Program-made: the position numbers and the translations under genes | Assembly (NCBI GenBank): GCA_004431415.1 | Contig: QPMI01000306.1 | Span: 1 to 64,000, forward strand | Origin: Cyanophora paradoxa | Lineage: Eukaryota > Glaucocystophyceae > Cyanophorales > Cyanophoraceae | Reading direction: 5' to 3' | DNA: 64,000 nt | The notes under the pieces: generated by a model | Seen by the model: only the letters and a program-made list of their open reading frames with translations | Databases searched by the model: none | Told to the model about the DNA's origin: nothing | Shown here: positions 11,721 to 21,312 of the stretch, in pieces | How positions within the stretch are numbered: the first letter of the stretch is position 1 | How the letters are laid out: each line of letters opens with the position of its first letter

Positions 11721-12032
11721 GGCGATCCGTCGCTCCCGGTGCCGCTGTATCGCTTCCGAAGGTGCCACATGCATGCTTCTGGGCCTATACGATGCCCAAC
11801 ATGCGTTTGCGGTCCACTGGCGGCGCCTCCTCTGACCGCGGCCGCAGTGTGCTCGGGAGAGCGCGGGGCGCTTCGCGGGGGCGAGCATGGTGCGACGCCG
11901 TCAGCCAGAACAGCGTTCTGCACAACTAAGAGCATCGTTTGCCGTCACAGAACATGTCCGCACTCGCTGGCGCGGCGTGCCGCTGTCCAGAACCGCAGGA
12001 GCCTGCGCCGGGCCGCCCCCGAGCTCATCGGA
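11721..12032. other. GC-rich stretch without a supported gene
   Basis: Overlapping open frames occur on both strands, but they are Pro/Arg/Ala-rich in every frame, as expected from base composition alone. No motif or splice pattern singles one out. Confidence 0.5.
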
Positions 12033-12345
12033 CGCGAGGGGACGACGCCGCGACGCCGCCGACGCCTCCAGCCCACGCCGAGCCCGCCCGTGCAGCCCCG
12101 CCCGTGCTCCCCGCCCGCCCGCCGCGTCCGCCGCCGCAGGAGGCCGCGCGGCGCCGCCACGGGGCGCCCCGACGCGAGGGGACGACGCCGCGACGCCGCT
12201 GACGCCTCCAGCCCACGCCGAGCCCGCCCGTGCAGCCCCGCCTGCGCCCCCCGCCCGCCCGCCGCGCGCCCCGCCGCAGGAGGCCGCGCGGTGCCTCCGC
12301 CAGGATGCGAGGGGACGACGCCAGGATGCGGCCGACGCCGCAGCT
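12033..12345. repeat. GC-rich minisatellite, period about 135-140 bp, 2.3 copies
   Basis: Units start with CGAGGGGACGACGCC at about 12033, 12173 and 12307. Within each unit the words GCCTCCAGCCCACGCCGAGC and CCGCAGGAGGCCGCGCGG recur in the same order. The long Pro/Arg open frames here follow from the repeat. Confidence 0.85.
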
Positions 12346-12817
12346 TAGCCACGTAGCTTAGTGTAGCTTTGCTTTCTCGCCTCAGAGGCCCGCGAGCGCT
12401 CTATTTAGCCTATATTTTGTTTCAAAAGCATGTAAATGACTTATATTCTCTGCCCTGAGCGCTGCATGCAACTGGGCGCGCGAGGATCACTCAGGAGACA
12501 TCTGGGGCTCCAATTTCCAGTAGTTCTTGAATACGGACCCAGGCTTTGATCGGCGGCCTTCGGTACCGCCACCATCGTCTTCAGCACCCTCGAAAACCCC
12601 CGGGGACGTGAAATCGCCACTTCTGAGTGAGTTGATGCTTCAATCAGGCATCATGAGCAGGTCGGGGTGGCATTTTGGAACTTGAAAACTGAGAAGTCCC
12701 CGAGAGGGTCCTACGAGTAAGATTCAAGAGACCGGTCCGGCTCAAAAACACTTCGGATCACCCTGTATCTTGGTGCAGTGACATAACTACATGTGATAAT
12801 GATTCTGGCTCAAAGAG
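12346..12817. other. Intergenic sequence downstream of Gypsy-B, no gene seen
   Basis: About 470 bp of mixed composition between the GC-rich minisatellite and the 3' LTR remnant of Gypsy-B. No open frame, RNA gene or repeat was recognised. Confidence 0.5.
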
Positions 12818-12953
12818 TGATCTAGTGACTACTCTCAACAGGTTCGAGCACGGGCAGCATCCGCTGATGCACACATAGTGGAATTGACACACACACTGCA
12901 CACGCCTAATGATTGACTAACTCTCCCCGGGGGGGGGAAGTACAACGCGAAGG
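12818..12953 (-). repeat. Gypsy-B 3' LTR remnant
   Basis: Identical to 18130-18265. In element orientation it ends ...CTAGATCA. A TG start exists at 12944 (TGTACTTCC), giving a possible minimal TG...CA repeat of 127 bp, but identity continues 9 bp further into the integrase junction. This fits either a very short LTR or a longer LTR clipped by the deletion. Confidence 0.8.
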
Positions 12954-15900
12954 CATCAAGAATGGTAATTAAATACATGTTGCCACGCCGTGAGCGTTTG
13001 AAAGGGCCAACAATGTCAATCTCAACGTGTTGCATTGGACCCTCTGCGAATATCTTGGAGGTGGGAACTTCAGTCTTGACTCGAACTGCCTTGATCCTCT
13101 TGCAATCCTCACAATTCGAGACGAAGTTACCAATGTCAGCATACATTCCAGTCCAATGATAGCGTTGCCTAAGGTTCTCGCGCATTTTCCAAGCTCCAGG
13201 ATGACCCAGGGACTTGTGTGTAGACGAGAGCACAAGTTGTGTCAAATGAGAGGGAATGCAAACACGAATGTAGTCATCCCCGGCTTTCTGATAGCACAAG
13301 ACTCCATCATTAACAGTGAACTTTCCAGATTTCGCAAGTCGTTCTGCCTGGACATCAGGCCCTTGTGGCTCGACAGTCACATCAGCTTCTAGATATAGAA
13401 GTAAAGACTCCAGCAACGGATCCTTCAGCTGCTCATCACGAATTCTAGAAGGAGACAAAGTCAGAGACATTTCAACAGAGTTCAACAGCACAGAATGAGA
13501 AACAGTCTCAATTGCAGCGACTGCCGCATGAATCATCCTAGATAGGGCATCAGCATCACGGTTCAATTTCCCTGGTTTATGCTGAACTTCAAAATCATAT
13601 TCCTGCATCCCAAGTATCCATCGAGTGATACGCGCATTAGGAAGAGACTTTGCCGATCTCAAATACTGCAGTGCAGAATGATCCGATTTGATAATGAATT
13701 TTCGTCCACGCAAATACTGAGAAAACTTCTTTGTTACTGCCCACCAAATCGCATATAGTTCCTGCTCAGTGGTTGTCCATAATTGTTGTTCGGATGACAG
13801 GGGCTTTGCAGCATATTCGATGACATACTCCATTCCAGACTGCTTAAAACTGATTTGTTTTGTCCACTTCTTTTCTGCGGACGAGAATTTATGTGAAGCA
13901 AATTGAATCGGCCTCTCTACACCATCATCATCAAGTTGAGACAACACAGCACCAACTCCAGTCTTGGATGCATCAGTCTTTAAGATAAAGGGCTTACTGA
14001 AATCAGCAAATCGAAGAATAGGATATGTCATCAGGTACTCCTTAGCCTTTTCAAATGCAATCTGTTGATTATCACCCCAAGAAAATGGGACTTTGCTTGA
14101 TGTCAAGTCCGACAAAGGAGCAGTTATAACAGCAAATAGCTCAACAAAAACACGATAATATGACACCATCCCCAAAAATGTTCTCACCTCGGAAACATTC
14201 TTAGGCACTGGGTAATTCAAGATAGCTTCAATCTTGGCCTTGGAAGGACGAAGACCTTCCCTGGTGACCTCAAATCCAAGGTATTCAGCCTTCCATTGGA
14301 AGAACAAAGATTTCTTTGGCTTGAAGAAAAGGAATGCCTTTTTCATGGCATCAAACGTCCATTGCAGATCCTTGAGATGCTGTTCAAACGACTTGCTGAA
14401 AACACAAACATCGTCCAAATACATTAGCACAAAGATGAAAGCATAAGTGCCAAGCACACTGTTCATGAGCATTTGGAACGTGGCAGGGGCCGTTTTCAGC
14501 CCTTGTGGCATAACATTCCACTCAAACAGTCCAATAGGAGTACGGAAGGCAGTTTTGGGTTTATCCTCCTCTGCCATCTCAACATTCCAGTATCCATCAG
14601 GGCAATCCATAGGAGAAATGTAAAGGGAATTTCCCATTGCTTCGAGGGCATCATCAATTCTGGGAAGTGGGTACGCGTCATCTATTGTAACAGCATTCAG
14701 TTTCCTATAGTCAATGCAGAAGCGAAGAGTTCCATCCTTCTTCCTCACGAGCACCACTGGAGCCGCTCAAGGTGACCGAGAAGGCCGGATGAAATTGCGT
14801 TCCAACAACTTCCTGGTCTCATTAATGATCAAGTCGTTCTCATGTTGGGAGTGTCGCCGTGGGGGCTCAGCAATAGGCTTGGCATCTCCAGTATTGATAT
14901 TATGCTTAATAGGAGGGTGAGGCTCAAGAGGACTGTAATTAGGAATGCTAGGTTTAGCAGCAGAAAGGTTTCCAAGCATAAAATCATGCATAGCAGCATA
15001 TTTCTCAGGCTCTTCATTCTCATCTCCAATCTTTTTAATTTCTCGCAACAATGAGGCAACTTCAGGGCCGTATCGCTGTTCAACCTCTTGATAAATAGTG
15101 TCATGAATTTGCGAAATGGGGACGCCGTGAAACCGAGAATATTTAGAAGCATCGTAGGAGAAGGGGTTCTCAACCGAGTATGAGGGTGGTGACTCAAAAC
15201 TTGGGGCCGTCTGCACCTGGACGGAGTCCGCACAACTGTAAGGCTCACCTTTGCTTTTAGAATCAGAAGCATCTGGTATAAAAGATCCATTTCCGTATTG
15301 ATCGTAGCCCAAGACAACTCCGCAGTCGTACACTTCTGGGAACAGTTGCTGCGTTTTCCCACCGACAATGCGCGGGATGAAACGAGCAATCTTCGTTCCT
15401 CTGCGCAGCACGACTGGAGGCGAATCGAAGCGATTGCTGAGATTCACCACCTGCGTATACAGCCGTCCGCCGCGGCACACGACCAAGCTGTTGACAACCC
15501 GTATTTCGGGACTCGTAGAAGAATGACAATAATTCTCAACGTAGCCTTCGCCATCTGCGACAAATCGAAGCGCACGTAGCACGACTTTCCTCTGTTCACC
15601 AGCAGCAACTTCAACATCATCGTCCAGAACAAGCACATGTCCATGCGGTTCCAAGGAAACCTCGCAATTGCTAGATTCCTGACGAGGAACACATTCTTGT
15701 GCCTTTTCTGTCGATGCACTGTTGTCAAAGAGATTCAACTTCTTCAGATGAATCGGCTCTTCTGGAAAAGCAGAGAGGATAAGCTTCCGGTTGTCGTCAT
15801 CCTTACAATCATAAGTTGCTCCATGGGTGCTGATGAAATCCTGCCCAAGAATACCATCAAAACAGTATCCAGGGAAGTCGACCACCAGCAACGGAACGCG

Positions 15901-16751
15901 TCCTTCAAAAGGACCAATTCTTGCTGTAACATGAAGTTCACCAGGCTGGTACATACGCTGATCAGGAAGTTTAATCTGTGGTGTAAATGTCCACTTCCTG
16001 ACTTTGTCTTGTAGGCCCAACTTGCTGACAGCAGAGGATACGATGATGGACAGGTCCGCTCCGCTATCAAGTAGGAACTTCAAAGGATACCCATTGATCA
16101 ACACATCAACCACAGACCGACCAGGTGCAAGCGGAGCAAATCGCCGACCCACGACTGCAGGCTGCACACTTGGATCAGTTGAGGGAGACTTACCATTCAC
16201 CAACTGCATTTGACCATCCACGACACAAACTGCTAAACTGTCCTGTTCTAACTTCTGGAAGGGACCACTGAGAGTATAGTGCCTTTTTGGCAGAGGATGC
16301 AAGCTCAACTGAGGCTGCTTCGTAGCAAAGAGGTCTCTTTCTTCCAGGTGGCCCTGTGTTGAAGATACTTGAACCACACGAGCAGGCATGTCGTTTGGCT
16401 TGTCGGATCCCTGACATTGCTTGAGATCTGTACTCGCCTTTGACTCACCAGGAAGTTCATGTATCCGAGAGGAATGGTCATGCAGTGCACCCGGGCCCCG
16501 GGTTTGAGTAACAACAAAATCGCTTGACAAATTTGGAGAAGTAACAGAAACTGAAGGCGGGAAAACACTGCTGCCAGGATCAAGAGCATCTGCACTGCGG
16601 ACAGCTCCTGCTCCCGACAGGGTGAGAACCAGTCGCTCAAACTCATAGAATGTGATTAATCTAGGACTCTTGCTGCCAACTGCAGCAAGACTTGCTGGGG
16701 GAAGACTAGAAACCGCCCCAGCCCGGTGGCCGAAGCCGGGCTGGGTAGTTA
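12954..16751 (-). pseudogene. Gypsy-B pol: protease, RT, RNase H, truncated integrase, with in-frame TGA
   Basis: The -1 frame relative to gag is open from the gag end at 16751 with no stop until 14767-14769. Protease: LLDSGADLSI and ILGQDF. RT begins RPSRSP, where TGA (14767-14769) replaces the Trp codon seen in families A and C, and then continues in the same frame ([27 protein letters not shown], and the YLDD catalytic motif near 14417). RNase H follows with the Gypsy TDASKTGVGA, TEQELYAIWW and SDHSALQY motifs. Integrase keeps its HHCC zinc finger (H-x3-H...C-x2-C) and EIDIVGP with the first catalytic Asp, then ends in LTR sequence near 12953. One substitution therefore interrupts an otherwise open pol, but the integrase could not work. 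Confidence 0.93.
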
Positions 16752-16758
16752 GTTTCCC
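16717..16758 (-). promoter_or_regulatory. Putative -1 frameshift signal at Gypsy-B gag/pol boundary
   Basis: In element orientation the tract reads G GGA AAC (16758-16752, a canonical X XXY YYZ heptamer in the gag frame). The gag stop TAA follows immediately, and after a 6-nt spacer comes a 10-bp perfect hairpin: CCCAGCCCGG (16745-16736), loop of 9, CCGGGCTGGG (16726-16717). Pol is in the -1 frame and open across the overlap. Families A and C have the same layout with compensated stem changes. Confidence 0.75.
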
Positions 16759-17936
16759 TGGGCAGAGCGAGTCTGCAAGCTCGCTCGAGCCTGGGAATCT
16801 ATTGAACGCTCAGCAGAGCGCCCACGCTGCTGTGAAGAAGGGCGATATGTGTCATTTCGATTTCCAGACCGGTCAAAATTGTATCTCCCACGAGATGAAT
16901 CAGGCCGTTGTGACTGAAATCCGTTGCTACGCCAAGAAGCACCTTGCATATTCAAACGACGTATCTCATCTAGAATTGTTACAGTAGTATCCTTGAGTTC
17001 ACGAATTTTTGCGTCAACCTCTTGGCTGAAAACACTTAATGTTTTACCAACTTCAACTCTAACAGTTTCCTTGACAATGTCACGCACACGGTCCTCTGTG
17101 ACATATGTATGAGCGCCAGGCATGCGCTCCATACCAATAAAAGAAGATACTGTAGTAGTAGATGAAGACGGAGGAACATACTGTATACCTTGTAGATTGT
17201 GCAAAAACGTCTCCTTAGGAACATTGTCTGGTGCAGGGTGCATAAGCTTCATTTCAGTATAAATATCACGAATCACTTGAGCATCTTGGAGTGGTGGCGT
17301 GCAAGCTGCAGCTTTGGAAAACTTTAGCAGAGCAAAATCATACATATTAGTCGCCAGGCCTTGGGCAGATGCAAATGCCCAACTGAAATTAAAATAGTCA
17401 TTCAGGGCCTTGTTTTTAGCAGCATCATGGAGGAAGGAACGATTAAAATGCGTAACAAATTCTGAGAAATCATCACATCTGTTGACATTCAAAATAAAAT
17501 CGCTGTAAATGGGATTCGTTGCCAAATGAGAAAATGAATTAGCCAGTTTTCCACGAATGGTCATCCAAGTCCAGGCGTGGTTCTGGCGGGATTCTAGAGC
17601 TTGATTGTCGCCTTGAATATTCCATGCATTAACAGGTTGATTGTTGATGGGAGTCACCCCAAAGAAAACACGTGGCAAGAAATTTAACGCCACAAGCACC
17701 GACCTTACTGAGGTAAGCCAGGGCCCCGGTGAATCTGGGGTGAAAGCAGGAATCTGTAAATCACGGGCATGGCCACGAGCATACTTCTCTTGGCGAGCAA
17801 GTTGAATTTGAGCCTGCCCATTATCACCCATGATGTCCTCGTCGCTGTCAATCACAATCTCCGGGGATTCAACGTCAGGAGGTGTTTCGATAGACCTTAG
17901 TCGTCCGCTGGACGGGCTTCTAGCGTACGACTTCAC
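16749..17936 (-). CDS. Gypsy-B Gag
   Basis: Structural protein of the retrotransposon particle, about 395 codons if counted from the GTG at 17936; the first ATG in frame (MGDNGQ) is about 36 codons later and is a likelier start. The middle part matches the capsid-like region of the other Gag copies here (AWTWMTIRGK, FVTHFNRSFL, YFNFSWAFA). A coiled-coil-like stretch with VGKTLSVFSQEVDAKIRELK follows. The C-terminus is Arg/Ser/Gly/Asn-rich (SRGRYNFDRSGNRNDTYRPS) and has no CCHC zinc knuckle, so RNA binding probably relies on this basic tail. The gene is intact and ends at the frameshift signal. Confidence 0.85.
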   Translation of the reverse strand: MKSYARSPSSGRLRSIETPPDVESPEIVIDSDEDIMGDNGQAQIQLARQEKYARGHARDLQIPAFTPDSPGPWLTSVRSVLVALNFLPRVFFGVTPINNQPVNAWNIQGDNQALESRQNHAWTWMTIRGKLANSFSHLATNPIYSDFILNVNRCDDFSEFVTHFNRSFLHDAAKNKALNDYFNFSWAFASAQGLATNMYDFALLKFSKAAACTPPLQDAQVIRDIYTEMKLMHPAPDNVPKETFLHNLQGIQYVPPSSSTTTVSSFIGMERMPGAHTYVTEDRVRDIVKETVRVEVGKTLSVFSQEVDAKIRELKDTTVTILDEIRRLNMQGASWRSNGFQSQRPDSSRGRYNFDRSGNRNDTYRPSSQQRGRSAERSIDSQARASLQTRSAQGN

Positions 17937-18107
17937 TGTAACAGATGAAAAGACTCCAAATCAAGCAGGAGCTCCAATGAGAGGAAGGCGCAATTCAATC
18001 CGTGCGCGAATAGCGCGTATAGGTGTTTCAGAGACTAAAGAGCCGAGTTTGACTCGTTCAGAGATCCTTCGCGAATGTTCGAGAAGATTCCAAGAATCAG
18101 CGGCGCT

Positions 18108-18125
18108 GCCCCACGGTGGGCGCCA
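18108..18125 (-). promoter_or_regulatory. Gypsy-B primer-binding site
   Basis: In element orientation TGGCGCCCACCGTGGGGC begins four T residues after the LTR end ...GATCA. TGG complements a tRNA 3' CCA, and sequences of this form are common primer sites in plant Gypsy elements. It fixes the inner LTR boundary at 18130. Confidence 0.8.
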
Positions 18126-18129
18126 AAAA

Positions 18130-18265
18130 TGATCTAGTGACTACTCTCAACAGGTTCGAGCACGGGCAGCATCCGCTGATGCACACATAGTGGAATTGAC
18201 ACACACACTGCACACGCCTAATGATTGACTAACTCTCCCCGGGGGGGGGAAGTACAACGCGAAGG
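18130..18265 (-). repeat. Gypsy-B 5' LTR (at least 127-136 bp)
   Basis: Direct repeat of 12818-12953, 5312 bp apart, without a mismatch. The inner end is set by the primer-binding site. The outer end is uncertain: the shared part may begin at TGTACTTCC (18256), or the true LTR may extend past 18265. Confidence 0.8.
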
Positions 18266-19256
18266 GCAGGCTGGGGTCACGACAAGAGCGCCTGCTGGGG
18301 CCAGCCGGTCGCCCAGGAAGTCACTGGCTCACTGGAACTCATGAGCAATCTCTGCTGGGGAAGCGCGCGCCAGGGCCGCGTTGCATCCACGCACGCTCTA
18401 TTCATGCGCTCACCGAATCGCGCTACGGCGGCCCTGCGAGCCCTCGCGGTGCGGAGCCTTTGAAGCGAGATCAAATCGTCCAGCTGCAGCTGCTGGTGTA
18501 TACACAGCAGGAGCAGGCGATATCCACAAGGAAGCGAGCGCCAGGGCCGCGATGCATCCACGCAAGCTCTTTCAAGGCTAGCATCGATTCACGCTCGCGG
18601 CGGCCCGTCGCGCCCTCGCAGTTCGCAGTGGAATCGAATCGCCCACGTGCACTGGGCCAGGTGCCCCTGCTGGAGGAGGTGCGGCTGGCGGCGGGGGCGC
18701 GTGCCGCTGCCCGCACGCGCGCTGTGCGCGAGCTCTAGATGTGTATCGTGGCCCCAGACATCTCAACCCGCACCGCCCCGCCGTCGCAGCCATGCCATCA
18801 AGAACCGCATGACATGCTTGATTGCACACGAGAGCGCATCTGCCTGTGGCGAGGCGGGCCACGAAGCGGAGGCTTGGCCGGACCTCCGCAATGCCGGCGA
18901 GCGGTGCGCGGTCTTGGAGGGGGCGAAAGATGCCATGGCGACTCGAGGCCTGCGAGAGGCGCGCGGGGCTGGATCCAGTTAGGCCGGGGCGCGCGAGCGT
19001 GGCGGAGCAGGGCCTCGACACGCACCGTTCCGAGATGCTCATGTTAGGCATGAGCCTCCTCCGCTGCGGCGTGGTTGGGCTGCGCTCCTCCGCTGCGGCG
19101 TGGCTGCGCTCGGATCAAGTCTCGCGCGGATCAAGTCCTCGCTGCGCGCCGGCTCGTCAGCAGCGCAAACGGGCTTAAGCTAGCACTATGAGCGGTAGAG
19201 AAGCGGTCTGGGGTCGCTCGCTTCATTCCGGAGTGGAGTGGAGACGACGGCACCCA
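18266..19256. other. GC-rich non-coding stretch with a ~170-bp diverged tandem duplication
   Basis: No gene supported. A 40-bp block with GCCAGGGCCGCG(T/A)TGCATC occurs at about 18360 and again at about 18532, and the following ~130 bp are also recognisably related (CGGCGGCCC... GCCCTCGC). Part of this tract may be the outer LTR of Gypsy-B if the LTR is longer than the shared 136 bp. Confidence 0.55.
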
Positions 19257-19661
19257 TCAAATCGCCGCCCATAGAATACTAGCAGTGTCCGGAGGGCGAA
19301 AGTTGCGCAAACGCTCCGCATTGATAGGCGCTAGAGCGACAACACGACGGTTCCTTGTTGCGAGCGCTGACGAACCCTCGCTGGTGGCTGCAGCAGTCTG
19401 CTTCACTGCTGCGTCCTTCTTGCCGCCGGCTTTGGGGACCCACTTCCACTTCCCGTTGATCTTCACGTGCCCGCCGCCCGCCGGAGCGCTGGCTGCCTCG
19501 CCGGCGGTCGCCGAACGTTTAGCCTGGTTCGAATCCGCCAAGTTCGGTTCTGGTTCCTCCCCCCCCCAGATAATGCCCGGAAAAGGCTGATATTTCGATA
19601 ATTTCAAAAAAAGCGAGCGTGCACAGGGGGTGTCGGGAGGCTCTCCCGACATGTTTGGCAT
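19257..19661 (-). CDS. Unrecognised 134-codon ORF, low support
   Basis: An open frame on the minus strand with an unusual composition: an Ala/Gly/Lys-rich middle including GGGHVKINGKWKWVPKAGGK. It lies head-to-head with the hAT transposase remnant that begins at 19667 and has similar GC content, so it may belong to the same decayed element. No family was recognised and no splice sites were resolved. It may be chance. Confidence 0.2.
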   Translation of the reverse strand: MPNMSGEPPDTPCARSLFLKLSKYQPFPGIIWGGEEPEPNLADSNQAKRSATAGEAASAPAGGGHVKINGKWKWVPKAGGKKDAAVKQTAAATSEGSSALATRNRRVVALAPINAERLRNFRPPDTASILWAAI

Positions 19662-19666
19662 GGTTT

Positions 19667-20925
19667 TTAAAAAGTTTCAAAAGTCGGCCGTTTTTGCCCC
19701 CCTAGTGGCCTCACACGGTCGTTTACGCGCCATCTCTCCGGCAGCCACGCCATCTTTGAGAGCACAACAGCTGAGCAGGCGGTAGCGCGCAACAACCAGG
19801 TCGTCCTGATGCGGTCGCTGCCCGCGTTCAAGGGATACCAGCTGGAGATGAAGCACCGGGCGGTCGTCAAGGCGCTCATCCTCGGCATGAAGCCGCTCTG
19901 GTCGACCGAGAAGCCCTGGCTCTGCAGGCTGCTGCACGAGTTCAGCGATGGGTGCGCCCGCGGCTGCGCCGCGCGCGCGCGTCTACAATACAAAAATTAA
20001 CCACCGCTGCACCACCACAAAGCTGCACCACCAGGTGCTCGGCATCTTCCACTTCACGGGCTCCCACGTCGCCCAGCGCATCCACGACTTCGTGATCGAC
20101 AAGCTGAAGCGCTTTGGGCTCGGAAAAACGGTCCGTTGCACTCGATTCTCGGTTCTTGACTCACTCTCTGCGCAGAACCTGTTCATTGTGCATGACGAGG
20201 GCTCGAACATGGTCGCCGCATCAAAGATCTCGGCCCAGGAGGCAATGGAGGGCGATGGCGACAAGCCGACCTGCAGCTGGACGTCCATTATCTGCAAGAA
20301 CCACCTCATGCAGACGGTCTGCGATTTATCACGATTTTCCCGCGATTTTCGGCCCTGCAGCTGATATACGCCCCAGGTTGTCAACAACTCTTTGCCTGAG
20401 ATCTACTACGAGAGCCAGGCTTTCAAGCTCCAGAAGGGCGCCTTCCTGACCTACATCGGCGACATCATTCGCTTCACTCACCGGCCCAAGATCCAGGAGA
20501 TCTGGAAGCGCGTCTGTGTGCGTTGAATGCTTTATTATTTCTCGCTGGCCCCTCTCTAAATAAACGCAGGGCAAGATGCTGGTCGAGTACTGCAAGACAC
20601 GCTGGAATTCGTTCCACGACGCCCCCGAGTCTCTCCTTGAGGCTGCTTTTCGCACTCAGGCCAGCTCATTTCTGCTTGGCGCTCCACCCTTAAGCCGGAG
20701 ACGTGCGAGGCCTATCTTTTCCTGCATGAGGCAGCTGGTTTCGGAGACGTAGAGATTTTCCCCCAGCTGTATTCCGTTCAGGAGCTGCGTGAGACCGTTG
20801 AGCAGGCAGATCGCATGGCAGCTGAGTCCCAGGGCGCCGGCCATGGCGCTGGCCATGGCCAGCTGCAGGACGCAGATCTAGAGGTAGTGGAGCTTGAGGC
20901 CGAGGAGCCTCTTGTTAGCTCGTAA
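19667..20925 (+). pseudogene. hAT-like transposase remnant
   Basis: Translating across several frames gives pieces in transposase order: ALILGMKPLWSTEKPWLCRL (about 19877), then IFHFTGSHVAQRIHDFVIDK, FIVHDEGSNMVAASK and SIICKNHLMQTVCD (about 20040-20330), then EYCKTRWNSFHDAPESLLEA (about 20585). The D-x-GSNMV block followed by C...NHL and a TRWNS motif is the typical core of hAT transposases. A 58-bp GT...AG intron (20512-20569) probably separates IQEIWKR from GKMLVEYC. A frameshift near 20690 precedes a last open piece with ETVEQADRMAAES that stops near 20925. No terminal inverted repeats were found around it. Confidence 0.6.
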
Positions 20926-21277
20926 TTGTGATCTGATGCATATATATATATGATATCTTTCGATCATGAGCGCTGCATGGGTGGGGGGCCAGGCCGGGGC
21001 CGCCGGGCGGGGCGCCATGCAGGCTAGGCCGGCGCGCGCGGCGCGCGCGAACTTCCGTGAAGGTGCTGGCCGGCGGGCCAAGCCAGCCGCCAAGCCAGCC
21101 GCCAAGCCAGCCGCCTCGCGCACCAAGTCCGGCCTAGCCGCTGGCAAGCCAGCCGAAATTTCGGAGCCGCCAAGCCGCTAGGGCCAGCCCCGGTGCAAGC
21201 TTTCGGAATTTTGGGCCAGCCCCGGTGCAAGCTTCCAGCCCCGACGGCCAGTGCCCCATGCACTACCTTTGTACGAC
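20926..21277. other. GC-rich spacer with short direct repeats
   Basis: No gene. It contains an (AT)n run at about 20940, three to four copies of AAGCCAGCCGCC (about 21076-21117), and a 32-bp spaced duplicate of GGCCAGCCCCGGTGCAAGCT at about 21182 and 21213. Confidence 0.6.
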
Positions 21278-21312
21278 CCAAGTGCGCCTCATCCCCCGAT
21301 CAAGCACTCGAT
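21278..21312 (+). mobile_element. Short Gypsy-A pol-linker fragment at the edge of Sat146
   Basis: ACGACCCAAGTGCGCCTCAT followed by CCCCGATCAAGCACTCGATC matches the protease-RT linker of Gypsy-A (YDPSAP, then PPIKH) at about 32510-32545. It retains a part that copies 1 and 3 have each partly lost. The fragment runs straight into the first Sat146 monomer. Confidence 0.75.

Larger units (their letters stand above)
12818..18256 (-). mobile_element. Gypsy-B: near-complete Ty3/Gypsy LTR retrotransposon, integrase-truncated
   Basis: Element order on the minus strand: LTR (18256-18130), primer-binding site, gag, -1 frame pol (protease, RT, RNase H, start of integrase), LTR remnant (12953-12818). 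The two terminal repeats are identical over 136 bp, which argues for recent insertion or gene conversion. The integrase stops after its first catalytic Asp, and the 3' copy of the LTR follows directly with no polypurine tract, so an internal deletion removed the integrase C-terminus together with any upstream LTR part. No target-site duplication is evident. Confidence 0.9.

Noticed and set aside
11712-12356. Long Pro/Arg/Ala-rich open frames on both strands
   Set aside because: Caused by very high GC and a 135-140 bp minisatellite; all frames look alike.
14764-14772. UGA reassigned as a sense codon
   Set aside because: Trp is TGG at the same position in families A and C, and other genes end normally; a simple mutation is enough.
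12818-18256. Intact, autonomous Gypsy-B
   Set aside because: Integrase lacks its last two catalytic residues and C-terminal domain, and pol has an internal stop.
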